Made by a program: the position numbers and the translations under genes. From contig NZ_JACJST010000001.1 in assembly GCF_014698305.1 (NCBI RefSeq), positions 310,001 through 374,000 of the forward strand: DNA of 64,000 nucleotides, read 5' to 3'. This DNA is from Anabaena lutea FACHB-196 (GTDB lineage: Bacteria; Cyanobacteriota; Cyanobacteriia; Cyanobacteriales; Nostocaceae). Shown here in pieces: positions 44,011-52,361 of the stretch; position 1 is the stretch's first letter; each line of letters begins with the position of its first letter. The notes below the pieces were generated by a model. The model did no database searches, had not been told where the DNA came from, and worked only from the letters and a program-made list of their open reading frames with translations.

Positions 44011-44751
44011 TTATAATCCAGCAAACCATTCATAACCCTGATCTTCCCAATAACCTTTAAAAGCTGATAAATGGCTAGTTAAAGTAATTCGTGTTACCCA
44101 TTTACTTTGTTTATAACCTAGTTTAATTGGAGCAGCTAGACGCAAAGGCGCACCATTTTCTACAGGCAATTTTTCACCATTTTTTTGATAAGCTAACAAA
44201 GTTTGAGGATGTGTAGTTGAAGCTATATCCCAGCTTTCATAATAACCATCGGCTGATTCAAAAAAAGCATATTTAACATTTGCCTGCGGTTGAGCTAAAG
44301 TAATAATATCACGTAAGCGTATACCTCCCCATTGTACGATTGCAGCCCAACCTTCGACACAAACATGACGAATAATCATAGAAGTCAAAGGTAAAGCTTG
44401 AATTTCTGCCATGCTGAGGCTGAGGGGATTATTTACCTCACCGTCGATAATTAAACGAAATTTGTCTAAATCAATAATTGGTGTATTGCGAAAACTATTA
44501 ATTATTAAAGCTTCTGGTTCAATTTGACTAGCTGAAAATTCTGGAACAAGTTTTTGCGGCTGAAAGATTAATTTTTCAACTTTCTGATTTATCGGTTCTG
44601 AAAGTTTACCTACTAAATCCTCAAGTGCAGGTGTACCACAGCCACTAAGTAAACCACCTAGACTAGAAATTCCTGATATTTGTAGGAATTTACGACGTGT
44701 TAGTTGGGGTGTAGGGATATGAATTAGTTGTTTTTTGTTGGTATTTTTCAC
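44011..44751 (-). CDS. Tat-exported molybdopterin-dependent oxidoreductase (SUOX/MsrP fold), probable lipoprotein
   Basis: The 246-residue protein begins with a twin-arginine signal TRRKFLQISG running straight into a lipobox LLSGC, so it is likely exported folded and then lipid-anchored. The molybdenum ligand is the Cys in RHVCVEGWAAIVQW, in the sulfite-oxidase-fold family that includes MsrP and YedY-like enzymes. Substrates may be oxidised protein methionines or small S/N-oxides. It follows a cytochrome b561 gene on the same strand, the likely electron donor, as MsrQ is for MsrP. Its Mo supply may come through ModBC. Confidence 0.87.
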   Translation of the reverse strand: MKNTNKKQLIHIPTPQLTRRKFLQISGISSLGGLLSGCGTPALEDLVGKLSEPINQKVEKLIFQPQKLVPEFSASQIEPEALIINSFRNTPIIDLDKFRLIIDGEVNNPLSLSMAEIQALPLTSMIIRHVCVEGWAAIVQWGGIRLRDIITLAQPQANVKYAFFESADGYYESWDIASTTHPQTLLAYQKNGEKLPVENGAPLRLAAPIKLGYKQSKWVTRITLTSHLSAFKGYWEDQGYEWFAGL

Positions 44752-44769
44752 AGTTTTGATTCTGGTTTT

Positions 44770-44812
44770 TTTATACGAACCGCAGAGGCGCAGAGAACGC
44801 AGAGAGAAAGAA
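44770..44812. repeat. CGCAGAG-type dispersed repeat
   Basis: ACCGCAGAGGCGCAGAGAACG lies between the cytochrome b561 and molybdoenzyme genes. It is a relative of the repeat at 23836. Sitting inside a presumed operon, it would be part of the transcript. Confidence 0.7.
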
Positions 44813-44839
44813 GAAAATTAGATAAAAGTATTTTTTGAG

Positions 44840-45433
44840 TTACCAAAACATAGATTCAATCAATTTATCTCCTCCCGCTTTTTGTCCTAAACGCCAATGA
44901 ATTATTACAAATATTATTACCAATGGTACAGAAGCAAAATGCACAATTCTTAATGCTTGCCAATCTCCAAATATATCAACTATCCAAGGGAATTGAGCAG
45001 GTTTATACATTCCTATTCCTGTTAATATCGCCAACAACAATATAGGAATAATAGATGTGTAAACGATACGATGCCAAGCATAAGTTAGACGTTGAGGATT
45101 TTGAGTCTTTTGTAAAGCTTTAATATCATTGTTGCCTACAAATCTATGTCGCCAACGTCGGGTAATTAAAATATAAATTCCATACCATAAAAGATTGAGT
45201 GAAAATATCCACATAGCGGCAAAATGCCAGTGTCTACCTCCTGCTAACCAAGCACCTAAAGTGAAAATGGGGGGAATTTGTAAACCTGCACGTCCACCAA
45301 ATACAGGATTAGCATTGTAAATTTGTAGTCCACTGGTAAGCATAAGGAAGAGACTAATAATATTAACAGAGTGAAATATTTTAGCGCCTATGGCTTGAGT
45401 TGGTAATTTTTGAGGTTTTGCAGGAGAATTCAT
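44840..45433 (-). CDS. Cytochrome b561-type membrane haem protein
   Basis: This 197-residue protein has four to five membrane helices (ILLAILTGIGMY, IVHFASVPLVIIFVIIHW among them) and conserved helix histidines (FHSVNIISLF, HWHFAAMW, HRIVYTS, HFASVPLV) that would ligate two haem b groups. The layout matches the cytochrome b561/thiosulfate-reductase cytochrome family. It is followed by the molybdopterin enzyme gene after 88 bases and probably passes quinol electrons to it across the membrane. Confidence 0.85.
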   Translation of the reverse strand: MNSPAKPQKLPTQAIGAKIFHSVNIISLFLMLTSGLQIYNANPVFGGRAGLQIPPIFTLGAWLAGGRHWHFAAMWIFSLNLLWYGIYILITRRWRHRFVGNNDIKALQKTQNPQRLTYAWHRIVYTSIIPILLLAILTGIGMYKPAQFPWIVDIFGDWQALRIVHFASVPLVIIFVIIHWRLGQKAGGDKLIESMFW

Positions 45434-45675
45434 ATCAGATATGTTTCGCTATTTTGAGAATGATTTACTTAAGAAATTAAAAATTTTAAAAAAACTACAA
45501 TATTTAGTTATATTACTATAATGAGCGGTGCATTAACAACCTTACTCACTAAAGAAAAAATCGCCTCCAGTGCAATTCTTATCCATTTTTTGGAATAATG
45601 TAATGTGTACAAAAAAATACTTTGCCTTTAACTTACACAACTTACCTCGATCACCACAATTTACAGCCAGGAAAA

Positions 45676-46215
45676 ATGCACAAAATCAATCCATTGCTGT
45701 TTGGAGTCGCCTTTTTAACCAGCTTTGTATCAAATCTGACCATTGGACTAAACATTCAACAACCCAGTCCCTCAGCTATCGCACAAACAAATAACCCTCA
45801 AATGCAACTTTTAGAGGTTATGGACGAGAATACTAAATTTACCTTACTAGCACCTCAAGGAGCAAAGGTAATGAAAGGATCTTGGGGTAATATAAAAATT
45901 CAAGCAGATAATAAATTTGAAATTGAATTATCGATATCAGATGAAAGCATATTTAATCGTAACTCAGTTGCAGAATTGAAAAAAGAAGTCAGGGCTAATG
46001 ATGTTAACGTCTTAAAAAGAGTTCTCATCGAAACACCCACAAGTATTTTATATGAGAGTAGTGTGATATCTACTAGTCCTGAATTTCATCTATATGTATA
46101 CAAAGAGTTGGATAAAACTAGGCTCATTTGTGAAAATAGCAAAAGTCAAATTTTCTCACAATCTGAAGCTGAATTAATGTGGAAATCTTGTAATTCAGTG
46201 GCTAAGAAAAGCTAA
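45676..46215 (+). CDS. Exported hypothetical protein
   Basis: This 179-residue protein has a signal peptide (PLLFGVAFLTSFVSNLTI, cleavage near SAIAQ). The mature part is mixed alpha/beta and hydrophilic, with two cysteines (ICEN and SCNSV) that could form a disulphide. No family was recognised. ATG 45676 follows CAGGAAA; the in-frame ATG at 45622 would put 18 residues before the signal. A clean terminator follows. It is the last host gene before the putative transposon end. Confidence 0.65.
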   Translation: MHKINPLLFGVAFLTSFVSNLTIGLNIQQPSPSAIAQTNNPQMQLLEVMDENTKFTLLAPQGAKVMKGSWGNIKIQADNKFEIELSISDESIFNRNSVAELKKEVRANDVNVLKRVLIETPTSILYESSVISTSPEFHLYVYKELDKTRLICENSKSQIFSQSEAELMWKSCNSVAKKS

Positions 46216-46227
46216 GAGTTCTTAATC

Positions 46228-46252
46228 TCCCCATCTTTGGGGAAATATTTTT
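46228..46252 (+). terminator. Rho-independent terminator
   Basis: TCCCC (46228-46232) and GGGGA (46239-46243) form a stem with a 6-base loop followed by AATATTTTT, 13 bases after the stop of the exported protein gene. Confidence 0.7.
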
Positions 46253-46551
46253 ATTGATTAAGTAGGTTAGCGGTATAATCTTGCCATCACATATCTTAGC
46301 TTCAAGATAAGCGAAACGCGAGGTTTTAAGATGAATGAACGCACGATTTACAGCACTTCCCAGTCTCATGAGGTACAAGAACCCCACCCCCAACCCCCTA
46401 AGAGCAAGCGATGAGGGGGCTATGATGTACCTGATAACAAAAGAATCCGCTGTATCTCTAGGCGGCGCTATTTTACCTGTTCAAGTTCTTTAATACCTCC
46501 AGTTTAGACAGGAATCCTTACTTCTTCGATATTTGTCTAAGTCTCACTAGT
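46253..46551. other. Host flank next to the transposon end, with nested inverted repeat
   Basis: No gene or tRNA was recognised. AGGTACA (46371) pairs with TGTACCT (46426), and inside it CCCCCT (46394) pairs with AGGGGG (46414). The CACCCCCAACCCCCT core is a dispersed cyanobacterial repeat type. The five bases just before the putative transposon terminus are CTAGT (46547-46551). Confidence 0.5.
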
Positions 46552-46701
46552 TGTACAACGAGAATAAAGTTGGAAACTCAGATTGTGTAAAAGCCCTGAG
46601 TTTTCGTTCTATATGAGGCATGGTCTGAAAAATAAAGTTGGAAACTGGAGGATAACTGATATGGCATCCGCTTTTTATGCCGAATAATAAAGTTGGAAAC
46701 T
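46552..46701. repeat. Putative transposon end with three TnsB-binding repeats
   Basis: TGTACAACGAG is followed by three exact copies of AATAAAGTTGGAAACT at 46563-46578, 46631-46646 and 46686-46701. All are in one orientation, spaced 68 and 55 bases. Tn7 ends start with TGT, and its left end has three separated TnsB sites within about 150 bases; this segment matches that plan exactly. Identification as TnsB sites is inference. Confidence 0.7.
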
Positions 46702-46831
46702 GCCAAAATCCTCGCCAAGAGCCGATATTCTGAAATAGTCTTTGGTCATCCTGGATCTATCTCCCGTAACTTCAGTCATCCTTACTATTGATCTCCCTTT
46801 ATCCTGATTGGTAATGGTCTGTAGATTTACC

Positions 46832-48805
46832 CTAAGTTTCAATATTGCTTACTAACAAGTTTAGATTTTTCAGAGCAGTAGCTATTGCTTCCTTGACTAC
46901 AGGTAACTGTCGTACCTCTGGACGTAACCCAGCACGACGTACTAACTCCCACTCTTGAGGACACAGGTGTTCTTGACGAAATCTATCTGCTGTCCACTTC
47001 ACTCTTCTTACTGCAAACTCTTCCCTACTTTCAGCCACTTCCCCTAAAACCTTTGCCGTTAGTGGCAATCTCTGAAGGTGTCTTTTCACCCAAGCACTAA
47101 TAGGATGTTCTAGAGAGTTAGCGATCGCAGTTCGACTAATCCAAACCGGACGACCAGAATCTTCCTTGAGGTTCTCAGCAGCAACTTTCACTGCTGCCAT
47201 TGCTTGAATGTCTCTAATCTCCCAATCCACATCTGGAGTACCATTCTTTTTTTGTAGTGGTGGTAGATGTTCATTTAGCCAATCCCTATCATATTTGTAC
47301 AACTGACCATAAACTGCTGGTGCTTTACTTCTTAATTGCGTTCTTCCCAAATCAGGATTTACTGCCATTAAATCTAGCCACTTTTGACGGCATGATTCAA
47401 TCACATCTGTTGCCACTTCATAAGTTGTTGCACGAAGCTTGAGAGATGGACACAAATTTTTTGCTCTTGCCGTAGTATTAGGTCGGGGGAAAGTAAGCTT
47501 CAATTTATCTGCTTGACGAAGCACCGTCTTCACACTTACTCCTAAACGCTGTCCTATCTCTTTGAGAGTAAGTGATGGTCTTATCTCTTTGAGAGTAAGT
47601 GATGGGTCATGCCAAAGAAGTCTTAATGATTCTTCCCAAACAGAACCATAAACCTTGATTCTTGAATATTGAATACGATCCTCTAAAGATTGTTCTGGTG
47701 CATTTCGACAGTAAACAAAACCACAGATACAAGAAAATGTGCCTGTAAGTTTGTGATTTTCCTGGTTATACGTGATTTGACATTCGTGAATTTTGGGCTG
47801 TTGAAAATATTGGCAAACAGGATTTAGACATGGCCAAGGTGCATTACCAAAAGGTTTCTTGGCTTCTTGTAACTCAAAAAATTCTTGGGCAGAATATCCT
47901 AAAAACTGAATCAACAAAAGATGGCGTAGGGGATGGTGAACTCTTCTCGGAAAGCGAACCAACTGAGCGAGCCAATGATCACGAATCTGCTCATCAAGTG
48001 GACATTGAAGCAGTTCTAACACCTCAGCAGGGTAGTGATTTTGGAATAGTCTCAATAACTCTTGAACCCGAATCCTACCTGCATGAGTTACTAATTCTGG
48101 ATTATTCTTAACCAAAGACAGGTATTTTTGATATAAATCTTCTAACCCTGGTACAAAACGGCAATCATTGAGAAGCCACTCTATATCTTTGGCAATGTTG
48201 AGCAAAATTTTGTGAACAGGATCTAAAGGTTCTATTGGACGAGGAACTGCTTTTTGGATTGCCTGTTCTGCTGCCAGGAATTCGTATGCAAGTCTGCGAT
48301 TATGAGTTAATACATCACTGTTCTCTAGAAACACTGAATGAGTGGGACAAACTTCAACACCTGGAACTTGATGGAGACGATGCCAATAAGATTCGCCAAA
48401 ACGCTTTTTATCATCCTCTACACACAAAGGACAGAAGCGTAGGTGAGAAGGCATTTCCACGTATCCCGCAACAATTCCCAAACGAGCGTGAATTTTTGCC
48501 CCATTATCACCACTCATATCATCACGAATTAGTTGATCTCGCTCTGGTGGTAGGAAAGGACTGTAAAAAGGTAAGAGAGTATGATTGTTAATGAAATAGT
48601 CAACGGTATAACCTGATTGTGGGGGTAAGGTATCAACAAGCCTTTTCAACCTGCTAGGGAAATCAAAAATAGCGATCGCATTTTTTGTTTGGAATAAGTC
48701 TTCCACAGTTGCTTTTTGACTGGGGTATCTTACCCGATCTTGAAATCGAGCGCAGATACTGTAGAACAACTCATCAGGATATGCTTCAGGGAAGTAACCA
48801 AGCAT
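46832..48805 (-). CDS. tniQ: TniQ/TnsD-family target-selection protein (second copy)
   Basis: This 657-residue protein has an N-terminal TniQ domain (YFPEAYPDELFYSICARF) with a zinc-finger set FCPLCVEDD...YWHRLHQVPGVEVCPTH (residues ~137-172). A further Cys cluster is CLNPVCQYF and FSCICGFVYC near 330-370, and C-terminal helix-turn-helix modules complete it. It is longer than Tn7 TnsD (508 residues) and far longer than the short TniQ used by CRISPR-associated transposons, so a DNA-sequence-reading role is likely: binding an attachment site and recruiting TnsC. It is the last gene of the tns operon, 32 bases after its paralogue, and only 131 bases from the terminal repeats. A 9-residue tandem duplication sits near residue 400. 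Confidence 0.88.
   Translation of the reverse strand: MLGYFPEAYPDELFYSICARFQDRVRYPSQKATVEDLFQTKNAIAIFDFPSRLKRLVDTLPPQSGYTVDYFINNHTLLPFYSPFLPPERDQLIRDDMSGDNGAKIHARLGIVAGYVEMPSHLRFCPLCVEDDKKRFGESYWHRLHQVPGVEVCPTHSVFLENSDVLTHNRRLAYEFLAAEQAIQKAVPRPIEPLDPVHKILLNIAKDIEWLLNDCRFVPGLEDLYQKYLSLVKNNPELVTHAGRIRVQELLRLFQNHYPAEVLELLQCPLDEQIRDHWLAQLVRFPRRVHHPLRHLLLIQFLGYSAQEFFELQEAKKPFGNAPWPCLNPVCQYFQQPKIHECQITYNQENHKLTGTFSCICGFVYCRNAPEQSLEDRIQYSRIKVYGSVWEESLRLLWHDPSLTLKEIRPSLTLKEIGQRLGVSVKTVLRQADKLKLTFPRPNTTARAKNLCPSLKLRATTYEVATDVIESCRQKWLDLMAVNPDLGRTQLRSKAPAVYGQLYKYDRDWLNEHLPPLQKKNGTPDVDWEIRDIQAMAAVKVAAENLKEDSGRPVWISRTAIANSLEHPISAWVKRHLQRLPLTAKVLGEVAESREEFAVRRVKWTADRFRQEHLCPQEWELVRRAGLRPEVRQLPVVKEAIATALKNLNLLVSNIET
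47555..47605 (-). repeat. 27-bp in-frame tandem duplication inside the second tniQ
   Basis: TATCTCTTTGAGAGTAAGTG is repeated with a 27-base period (47555 and 47582), giving SLTLKEIRP followed by SLTLKEIGQ. It lies at the start of a helix-turn-helix segment (LTLKEIGQRLGVSVKTV). The near-identity of the two copies indicates a recent event. Confidence 0.9.
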
Positions 48806-48837
48806 TATATTCTTTTACTCTAAAATTTTAAGAATTA

Positions 48838-50766
48838 TTAAAGGCTGGAAGGGAAAGAATCCAATGCTGCTTCAATGGCTTCTTGTACTTTTGGTAAGTC
48901 AGTTAGTTCGTTGCCGTGACGTATACCTGCCAAATGTTCTAATTGCGATCTAGTTGGTAATTTATTTTCCTGAAGAAAGTATTCTGCTGCCCACCAAACG
49001 CGGCGAACAGTATACGCTTCTCTTGTCTCTACTACTTCAGATAAAGCCTTCGCTGTCAGTGGCAATTTATCAATTTTGTTATGGATTGCTGAAAGTTGAT
49101 TGATGTCTTTACCAATCATCCTTGCTGTTATTCTCACAGGACGCGATGGACTATTTTTCATCCGTTCAGCTGATTGTCTTACAGCCTCTGCAAGTTGAAT
49201 ATCTTTGATTTCCCAATTGACATAAATGGAACCATTGTTTCTTCTACGAGGTGGTAGATGAGCTTCTAACCACTCAGAATCATTTTTCCTTAACCATGAG
49301 TAAACTCGCCAACATTGATTGCGTAAAGATACGCGATCTGAATTAGGATTGTTATTTAATAGAGTAAGCCACTCTTTTCGGTAAAGCTCTGATTTGTTTG
49401 GTTCATTGAACTTTTCTTCTTGGCTATCTGAAAACTGCTTCGAGCCTATGTTTGTCTCTCTTTTAGCACCTAATCGTGGAAATGAAAGCCCCAATCTAAC
49501 AGCATGATGCTTAATAGTTTCTGTACTTACTTTCAATTTGTTAGCAATTGCAGTAACAGAAAGTGATGTATCTGCCCAAAGATTTGCTAAAGTATTTTCC
49601 CATAAATACCCGTAAGACTTAACTGTACTGACTCTAAATTTATCTTTAACTGATTTCTGAAAATCTTTCCTAGTATAAGCAAAGCCACATTCGCAGCTAA
49701 ATAAACCTATAGGAGTCCCATCGTTATTGGAGTAATAAACCTGGCATGATTGAATGTATGGTTTTTGAAAGTGAGTACAAACAGGATTTACACAAAGCCA
49801 AGGTCCTTCGCCAAAGGGTTGAAAATCACTAGGCAATTGGAAGAAACTTTCTACTGTGTACCCAAAAAATTGTATTAATAATAAATGCCGCAATGGATGT
49901 TGGCTACCCTTTGGTAGTCTAACTAGCCTAGATAACCAATTTCCATGACTCTGCTCATCAACTTCACATTGAAGCATTTTTAATATTTCTGGGGAATAAT
50001 AGCTTTTAAATGCGTCAAGTAGTTGAGCAATATGAACTTTACCACCATAAGTAGCTAATTCTTGTTCAGCCAGTAAATAAAGATAACGATTCTTAATTTT
50101 ATGAATATCTGAAACTACAGCATTCTGTTTTAGAAGCCAATCCGCATCTTGAGATATTTTAAGAAGTTGTTGATGTTGAATGTTTAATAAATCTAGGGAT
50201 TGTAATGTTTGTGTATGTATAATAGTTTGTTGAGCATCAATAAAAGTTTGATGATTATTTTGTCCACTAATACAAACACTACTTTTTTCCAAAAAAACCA
50301 TATGAGTAGGGCATACTTGTACACCTGGTATTTGGTGAAGTCGATGCCAGTAGCACTCACCAAAATTTTTTCTATCTTCTAAGACGCATATTGGACAAAA
50401 TTGTAAATATTTTGGTGGACGAATCGTACTTGCTGTAAGACCTAGACGGTAGTGAAGTCCATTTCCATCACCTTTCATTTGCTCTCGAAACTGTTGAATA
50501 TTTGCATGGGATATGAAAGGTCTATAAAAAGGAAATAATGTTAAACCATCTATAATCTTATCAACAGTGTAATTATTTCCTGTTGGAAGGGAATCAACTA
50601 GATAGCCAATGTGAGTAGGTAAATCAATTATTGCTCTTGCGTGTACACTTGCAAACAGGTCTTGCATTAAGTTCTTTTGACTAGAATATTGTAAATAATT
50701 TTGATAACGTCCACAGACGCTATATAACAATTCATCTGGATAAGGATCTGGGAAAAAACCAATCAT
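48838..50766 (-). CDS. tniQ: TniQ/TnsD-family target-selection protein (first copy)
   Basis: This 642-residue paralogue of the next gene has the same plan: N-terminal TniQ domain (FFPDPYPDELLYSVCGRY), zinc set FCPICVLED...YWHRLHQIPGVQVCPTH, second Cys cluster CVNPVCTHF and FSCECGFAYT, helix-turn-helix LSVTAIANKLKVSTETI, and a C-terminal WEIKDIQLAEAVRQSAERM segment. The start codon overlaps the tnsC stop by 4 bases. The two copies share motifs throughout but differ strongly in the C-terminal half, where target reading is expected, so they probably direct insertion to different sites (inference). Confidence 0.9.
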   Translation of the reverse strand: MIGFFPDPYPDELLYSVCGRYQNYLQYSSQKNLMQDLFASVHARAIIDLPTHIGYLVDSLPTGNNYTVDKIIDGLTLFPFYRPFISHANIQQFREQMKGDGNGLHYRLGLTASTIRPPKYLQFCPICVLEDRKNFGECYWHRLHQIPGVQVCPTHMVFLEKSSVCISGQNNHQTFIDAQQTIIHTQTLQSLDLLNIQHQQLLKISQDADWLLKQNAVVSDIHKIKNRYLYLLAEQELATYGGKVHIAQLLDAFKSYYSPEILKMLQCEVDEQSHGNWLSRLVRLPKGSQHPLRHLLLIQFFGYTVESFFQLPSDFQPFGEGPWLCVNPVCTHFQKPYIQSCQVYYSNNDGTPIGLFSCECGFAYTRKDFQKSVKDKFRVSTVKSYGYLWENTLANLWADTSLSVTAIANKLKVSTETIKHHAVRLGLSFPRLGAKRETNIGSKQFSDSQEEKFNEPNKSELYRKEWLTLLNNNPNSDRVSLRNQCWRVYSWLRKNDSEWLEAHLPPRRRNNGSIYVNWEIKDIQLAEAVRQSAERMKNSPSRPVRITARMIGKDINQLSAIHNKIDKLPLTAKALSEVVETREAYTVRRVWWAAEYFLQENKLPTRSQLEHLAGIRHGNELTDLPKVQEAIEAALDSFPSSL

Positions 50767-52361
50767 CCTACCATTTCCTCCTTAAGATATTCAGTAGCAG
50801 GTCGGATATAACCTTCTAGCTTAAGAGCTTCATAAGCAGTAATTCTTTTTTTTGCACCAAGAGCTACAACTTTGACTAAGCCATCAATTTCTGAAGTTGT
50901 GTTACGAGATTTCCTCTGCTTCTTATTCGTTTCTGTGTGGGTAGGAGTAGCAACATCTGTTATGTTTGCCGATTCTGGCATGGAAGAGTCAACAGCTAGA
51001 TTTTGAGCATTAATGCTGATATCTTCTTGATCGTCTACCAGATTTTTTTGAATTACGGGTGAAGAACGAATTTTACCGACAACTTTTGTACTTTTGCTGG
51101 CCTCTTGAACAAAAGAAGCGAGGTCAATTGGGTATACATCCTCAACACTTTGGAGGAATTTAATATCACCTGTTTTCAAGGCTGACAGAATAGGTTGTGC
51201 CAATCGAAGACTATCCTTAGCAACAGATCGAATAATACTTTCGGTGATGCTCTCTTTCTCTGTAGCGATCGCCCTAATTTGAGCTAACATATAAACTTTA
51301 ACCGCAAAATCAGTAATTCCCTGAGTGACTTCATAGAGGGCATGGCATAGCTCTGGTTTAAGCGGGCATACCTTTTGGAGATACTGATATCGCCAAAGTG
51401 ATTCAACAAATAGCTCCCAAACATCATCCTCTGCCATCCTATCCCAAACCAAATCGCCCTGACCACTACCGCGACGGATTTGACGAAACTCACCACTCAA
51501 AACAGACATCGCTTTATAAGTTCCTACGAGAACAACAGGAATGCCAATTGTGTTGACAAGTTGAACAAAGAAATTGAGCATTTTGCGAGAGCCACCGCTT
51601 TTAGCTTCGCTCAGGTGTTGAATTTCATCAATTACCAATACCCCAATGCAGTGTAGTGAAGCTACACGAGCAATGTATGGTATCAATTGATCGACTGTAA
51701 AACGTTTTCCACCATAGTTTTTCGAGTAGTTAGTTCCCAAAAGATCATCAACTGCTTGGAAAAAATTTAAACACAAACCTTTAATCGAGCCATCAAAAGG
51801 ACAATCAAGCTTTAGCCAAACAATTTGCATCAATGTGAAATTTTGTCCTTGATAGTGGCTATGAATAATAATTTGGGGATAGAGCGATAAAATGGCTTCT
51901 ACAGCAGTTGTTTTGCCGACACCGCTAATACCAATAATTGTGAAACCTGTGGCTGTTGAACGCAGATGAGTTGGAGTAATTTCTGTAGAACTCAGAGCAT
52001 CAATTCGTTTTTGAAAATCTCGCTTAAACTCTGCTGTTAATGGATTACGTGCCTGATAGCCTGAGCGAATCATGCGCGAAAAACGTTGTTCCAAATCTAA
52101 ATGAATTGGTAGTGGTTCAACAAATTGAATTGCATTTTGGACTAAATGTAAACGTAAATGATTGGGCAATAATCGCTCTTCTTTGTTATAACTTGGGTAA
52201 CGTGCTAGAAGCCCCATCGCTTCTTCTTCCGCAAGAATTGCTGGTAGCGCCTCAATTAAAGGATTATTCCGGTAACTAGCAATTAACGGGTCGCGGTATG
52301 AGGCTTTGACAACTGACCCTTTACCAACCAAGACAGATGGTGTCATATCACTGTTAGTCAT
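50763..52361 (-). CDS. tnsC: TnsC-type AAA+ transposition regulator
   Basis: This 532-residue ATPase has Walker A GISGVGKTT (residues 144-152) and Walker B VLVIDEIQHL (Asp246-Glu247), with a long N-terminal extension and a C-terminal tail typical of Tn7 TnsC (555 residues) rather than the short TniB/TnsC of type V-K elements. TnsC oligomerises on DNA, senses the target complex made by TniQ/TnsD, and activates the TnsA-TnsB transposase. The gene overlaps tnsB by 8 bases and tniQ by 4. The C-terminal ~130 residues are basic and low-complexity (KKQRKSRNTT), suited to contacts with TnsA-TnsB. Confidence 0.93.
   Translation of the reverse strand: MTNSDMTPSVLVGKGSVVKASYRDPLIASYRNNPLIEALPAILAEEEAMGLLARYPSYNKEERLLPNHLRLHLVQNAIQFVEPLPIHLDLEQRFSRMIRSGYQARNPLTAEFKRDFQKRIDALSSTEITPTHLRSTATGFTIIGISGVGKTTAVEAILSLYPQIIIHSHYQGQNFTLMQIVWLKLDCPFDGSIKGLCLNFFQAVDDLLGTNYSKNYGGKRFTVDQLIPYIARVASLHCIGVLVIDEIQHLSEAKSGGSRKMLNFFVQLVNTIGIPVVLVGTYKAMSVLSGEFRQIRRGSGQGDLVWDRMAEDDVWELFVESLWRYQYLQKVCPLKPELCHALYEVTQGITDFAVKVYMLAQIRAIATEKESITESIIRSVAKDSLRLAQPILSALKTGDIKFLQSVEDVYPIDLASFVQEASKSTKVVGKIRSSPVIQKNLVDDQEDISINAQNLAVDSSMPESANITDVATPTHTETNKKQRKSRNTTSEIDGLVKVVALGAKKRITAYEALKLEGYIRPATEYLKEEMVG

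Noticed and set aside
46563-46701. Repeats at the left of the tns operon as a CRISPR array
   Set aside because: The repeat is only 16 bp, spacing is irregular (55 and 68), there are three copies and no cas gene; the TGT terminus and position fit a Tn7-like end better.
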